Source: Chionis minor (taxonomy: Eukaryota; Chordata; Aves; Charadriiformes; Chionididae). Taken from it: 64,000 nt of DNA. The stretch covers positions 14,637 through 78,636 of the forward strand of contig VZSF01005694.1 of assembly GCA_013398295.1 (NCBI GenBank), in the 5' to 3' direction. Shown here piece by piece: positions 62,350 to 64,000 of this stretch (positions within the stretch are counted from its first letter, which is position 1; each line of letters starts with the position of its first letter). The notes below the pieces were generated by a model. The model was not told where the DNA came from and did not search any database. It saw nothing but the letters and a program-made list of their open reading frames with translations. A program made the translations under genes and the position numbers.

Positions 62350-62970
62350 ATTGCAGATGACACCAAATTAAGGGGGAGTGTTGATCTGCTTGAGGGTAGG
62401 AAGGCTCTGCAGGGAGATCTGGACAGGCTGCATTGATGAGTGGAAGCCAATGGTATGAGGTTTAACAAGGCCAAGTGCCAGGACCTGCACTTTGGTCACA
62501 ACAACCCCAGGCAGCGCTACAGGCTTGGGGAGGAGTGGCTGGAAAGCGGCCTGGTGAAAAAGGATCTGGGGGGCCTGGTAGACATTTGGCTGAACATGAG
62601 CCAGCAGTGTGCCCAGGTGGCCAAGAAGGCCAATGGCATCTTGGTCTGTAACAAGAATAGTGTGACCAGCAGGAGCAGGGAAGTGATTATGCCCCTGTAC
62701 TCAGCACTGGTGAGGCCGCAGCTTGAGTACTGTGTTCAGTTTTGGACACCGCAGTATTGGAGAGACATTGAGGTGCTGGAGCATGTCCAGAGAACGGCAA
62801 TGAAGCTGGTGAGGAGTCTAGAGAACAAGTCTTATGAGGAGCAGCTGAGAGAGTCGGGATTGTTTAGCCTGGAGAAGAGAAGGTTGAGGGGAGACCTTAA
62901 CACTCTCTACAACTCCCTGAAACTCCCTGAGGTTATAGCGAGGTGGGGGTCAATCTCATCTCCCAAGTAA
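62350..62970 (+). pseudogene. CR1 ORF2 C-terminal pseudogene
   Basis: The frame begins IADDTKL, the RT catalytic box with both aspartates kept (usual FADD). Two adjacent TGA stops follow at 62434-62439. Then 176 codons stay open, covering the RT end and thumb ([43 protein letters not shown]). The frame is lost after LYNSLK because AACTCCCTGA is repeated in tandem at 62911-62930, replacing the usual 'YLKGG' sequence. No upstream RT or endonuclease is present. Confidence 0.9.
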
Positions 62971-63239
62971 CAAGCAATAGGAGAAGAGGAAATGGCCTCA
63001 AGTTGTGCCAGAGGAGGTTTAGGTAGGATATTAGGAAAAACTTCTTTATGGAAAGGGTTATCAAGCATTGGAACAGGCTGCCCAGGGAGGTGGTGGAATC
63101 ACCGTCCCTGGAGGTATTTAAAAGACGGGTAGACGTGGTGCTGAGGAACCTGGTTTAGGGGTGGTTTTGGCATAGGATTATGGTTGTACTTGATGATCTT
63201 GAAGGTGTCTTCCAACCCAAGTGATTCTATGATTCTATG
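62350..63239 (+). mobile_element. CR1 LINE, 5'-truncated, main local subfamily
   Basis: About 890 bp, starting exactly at the RT active-site box and running through the ORF2 C-terminus and 3' UTR to a tail of two octamers (GATTCTATGATTCTATGG, 63222-63239). It is very similar to the 4.7- and 36.7-kb copies: [39 protein letters not shown] and [20 protein letters not shown]. It extends further 5' than the 4.7-kb copy, so it shows what that copy lost. Confidence 0.95.
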
Positions 63240-64000
63240 GTATCAAATACAAATTCTTAGTTTTCCAAAATGAGCTTTTTCAACTCCCAACATTGCTGCT
63301 AGAAATATCTGTGTCTCAGTCTTAAATGCAGAACTTCCTAAAGCTGGCCTCACACCTTTAAAAAGAGAAGAAGTAACTTATAAACAATAAATCAGAATAA
63401 TAAGTTAACTAATTGCTAGAAAGTGATTGACTATACAGAAACCTCTTATTGGACATTACTAAATGCTAGTCTCATTGGGCATTACTAAGCCCTAAGTGCT
63501 AAAGTTATATTTAAGCAGCTACTTGTAATTAATTTTCATGATTATTTTAAAATGTCAATCCCATACGCCCTATATATAGTTGTCTTGCAAAATGAAACTG
63601 AAATTTTGAAGATGATGATTTTTAAAATTCTGTATATTGGGAAAACACTAGTAGTACCTTTCATTAGGGAACATAAGTGACTCTAAGAAGTTAACAATTT
63701 TGAAATAAGGCATCTTGACATGCAAATTATTGTACAGGAGCTTATTGAAAGATGCTAGAAATAATGTGACAGTTCTTTTGGGTATACTTAGCTAGTGACT
63801 GTGATAGATCATTGTTTGTATGTTTCATGAAATGCACAATTGCAGTGTTTTATAAGGAGCAAACACTTTAAAAGCTCATTTGCATGTGTGTGGGTGAACA
63901 CAAGGAAACAGAAGAAAATTCCCTCCCAACAATGACAATGCATGTCTAAATAAGGAAGATTTGATCTACAACATTCATCAGTGTAATTACAACTGGAACA
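63240..64000. other. Unique AT-rich DNA to the window end
   Basis: No gene or repeat recognised; only very short open frames. Confidence 0.6.

Noticed and set aside
1..64000. CRISPR array, operon or prokaryotic genes
   Set aside because: The repeats are LINE, LTR and microsatellite types of a bird genome; no spaced direct-repeat array or tightly packed genes exist.

Overview
The window looks like bird nuclear DNA. It is AT-rich and gene-poor, and it is dominated by CR1 LINE remnants whose 3' ends carry the avian octamer tail (ATTCTATG-type repeats). It also holds two solo LTRs of avian ERVL-like type and a few worn MIR/L3-like fragments. These names come from recognition by eye. I cannot name the species. 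I found no protein-coding gene, rRNA or intact tRNA that I can defend. The longest open frames outside repeats (about 100-135 codons) are compatible with chance in AT-rich DNA. The window is best read as a gene desert or the inside of a very large intron.

Layout. 1-1410: a minus-strand CR1 ending at a (GTCC/ATCC)n array; its first-array end is also present as an exact duplicate at 1-277, next to a single N. 4.7-5.35 kb: a plus-strand CR1 with a long open C-terminal frame. 9.9-12.3 kb: three minus-strand CR1 pieces, one of which fuses an endonuclease-domain remnant to a 3' tail. 15.3-15.6 kb: an old CR1. 17.8 kb: a 37-base N gap. 24.65-25.73 kb: a GC-rich solo LTR with a long pyrimidine tract and a second unmerged duplication around a single N. 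31.0-32.4 kb: the longest CR1, carrying reverse transcriptase. 35.8-37.9 kb: an old CR1, a younger CR1, and a 456-bp inverted copy of part of the 31-kb element beside the third single N. 40.4-41.9 kb: two CR1 pieces. 52.5-55.2 kb: CR1 tails, a second solo LTR and an ancient LINE fragment. 62.35-63.24 kb: another CR1 of the main local subfamily.

How it fits together. Nothing here forms an operon or pathway. The story is layered retrotransposition: very old amniote-type CR1/L3 and MIR relics, then classic CR1, then a younger CR1 subfamily seen at least five times, with two ERVL-like solo LTRs. On top of that lie assembly signatures: each of the three single-N positions lies beside a near-perfect duplicated segment. 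I saw no convincing undescribed biological system. The observations most worth checking are the 455/456 inverted duplication, the endonuclease-to-tail CR1 fusion and two weak exon candidates.
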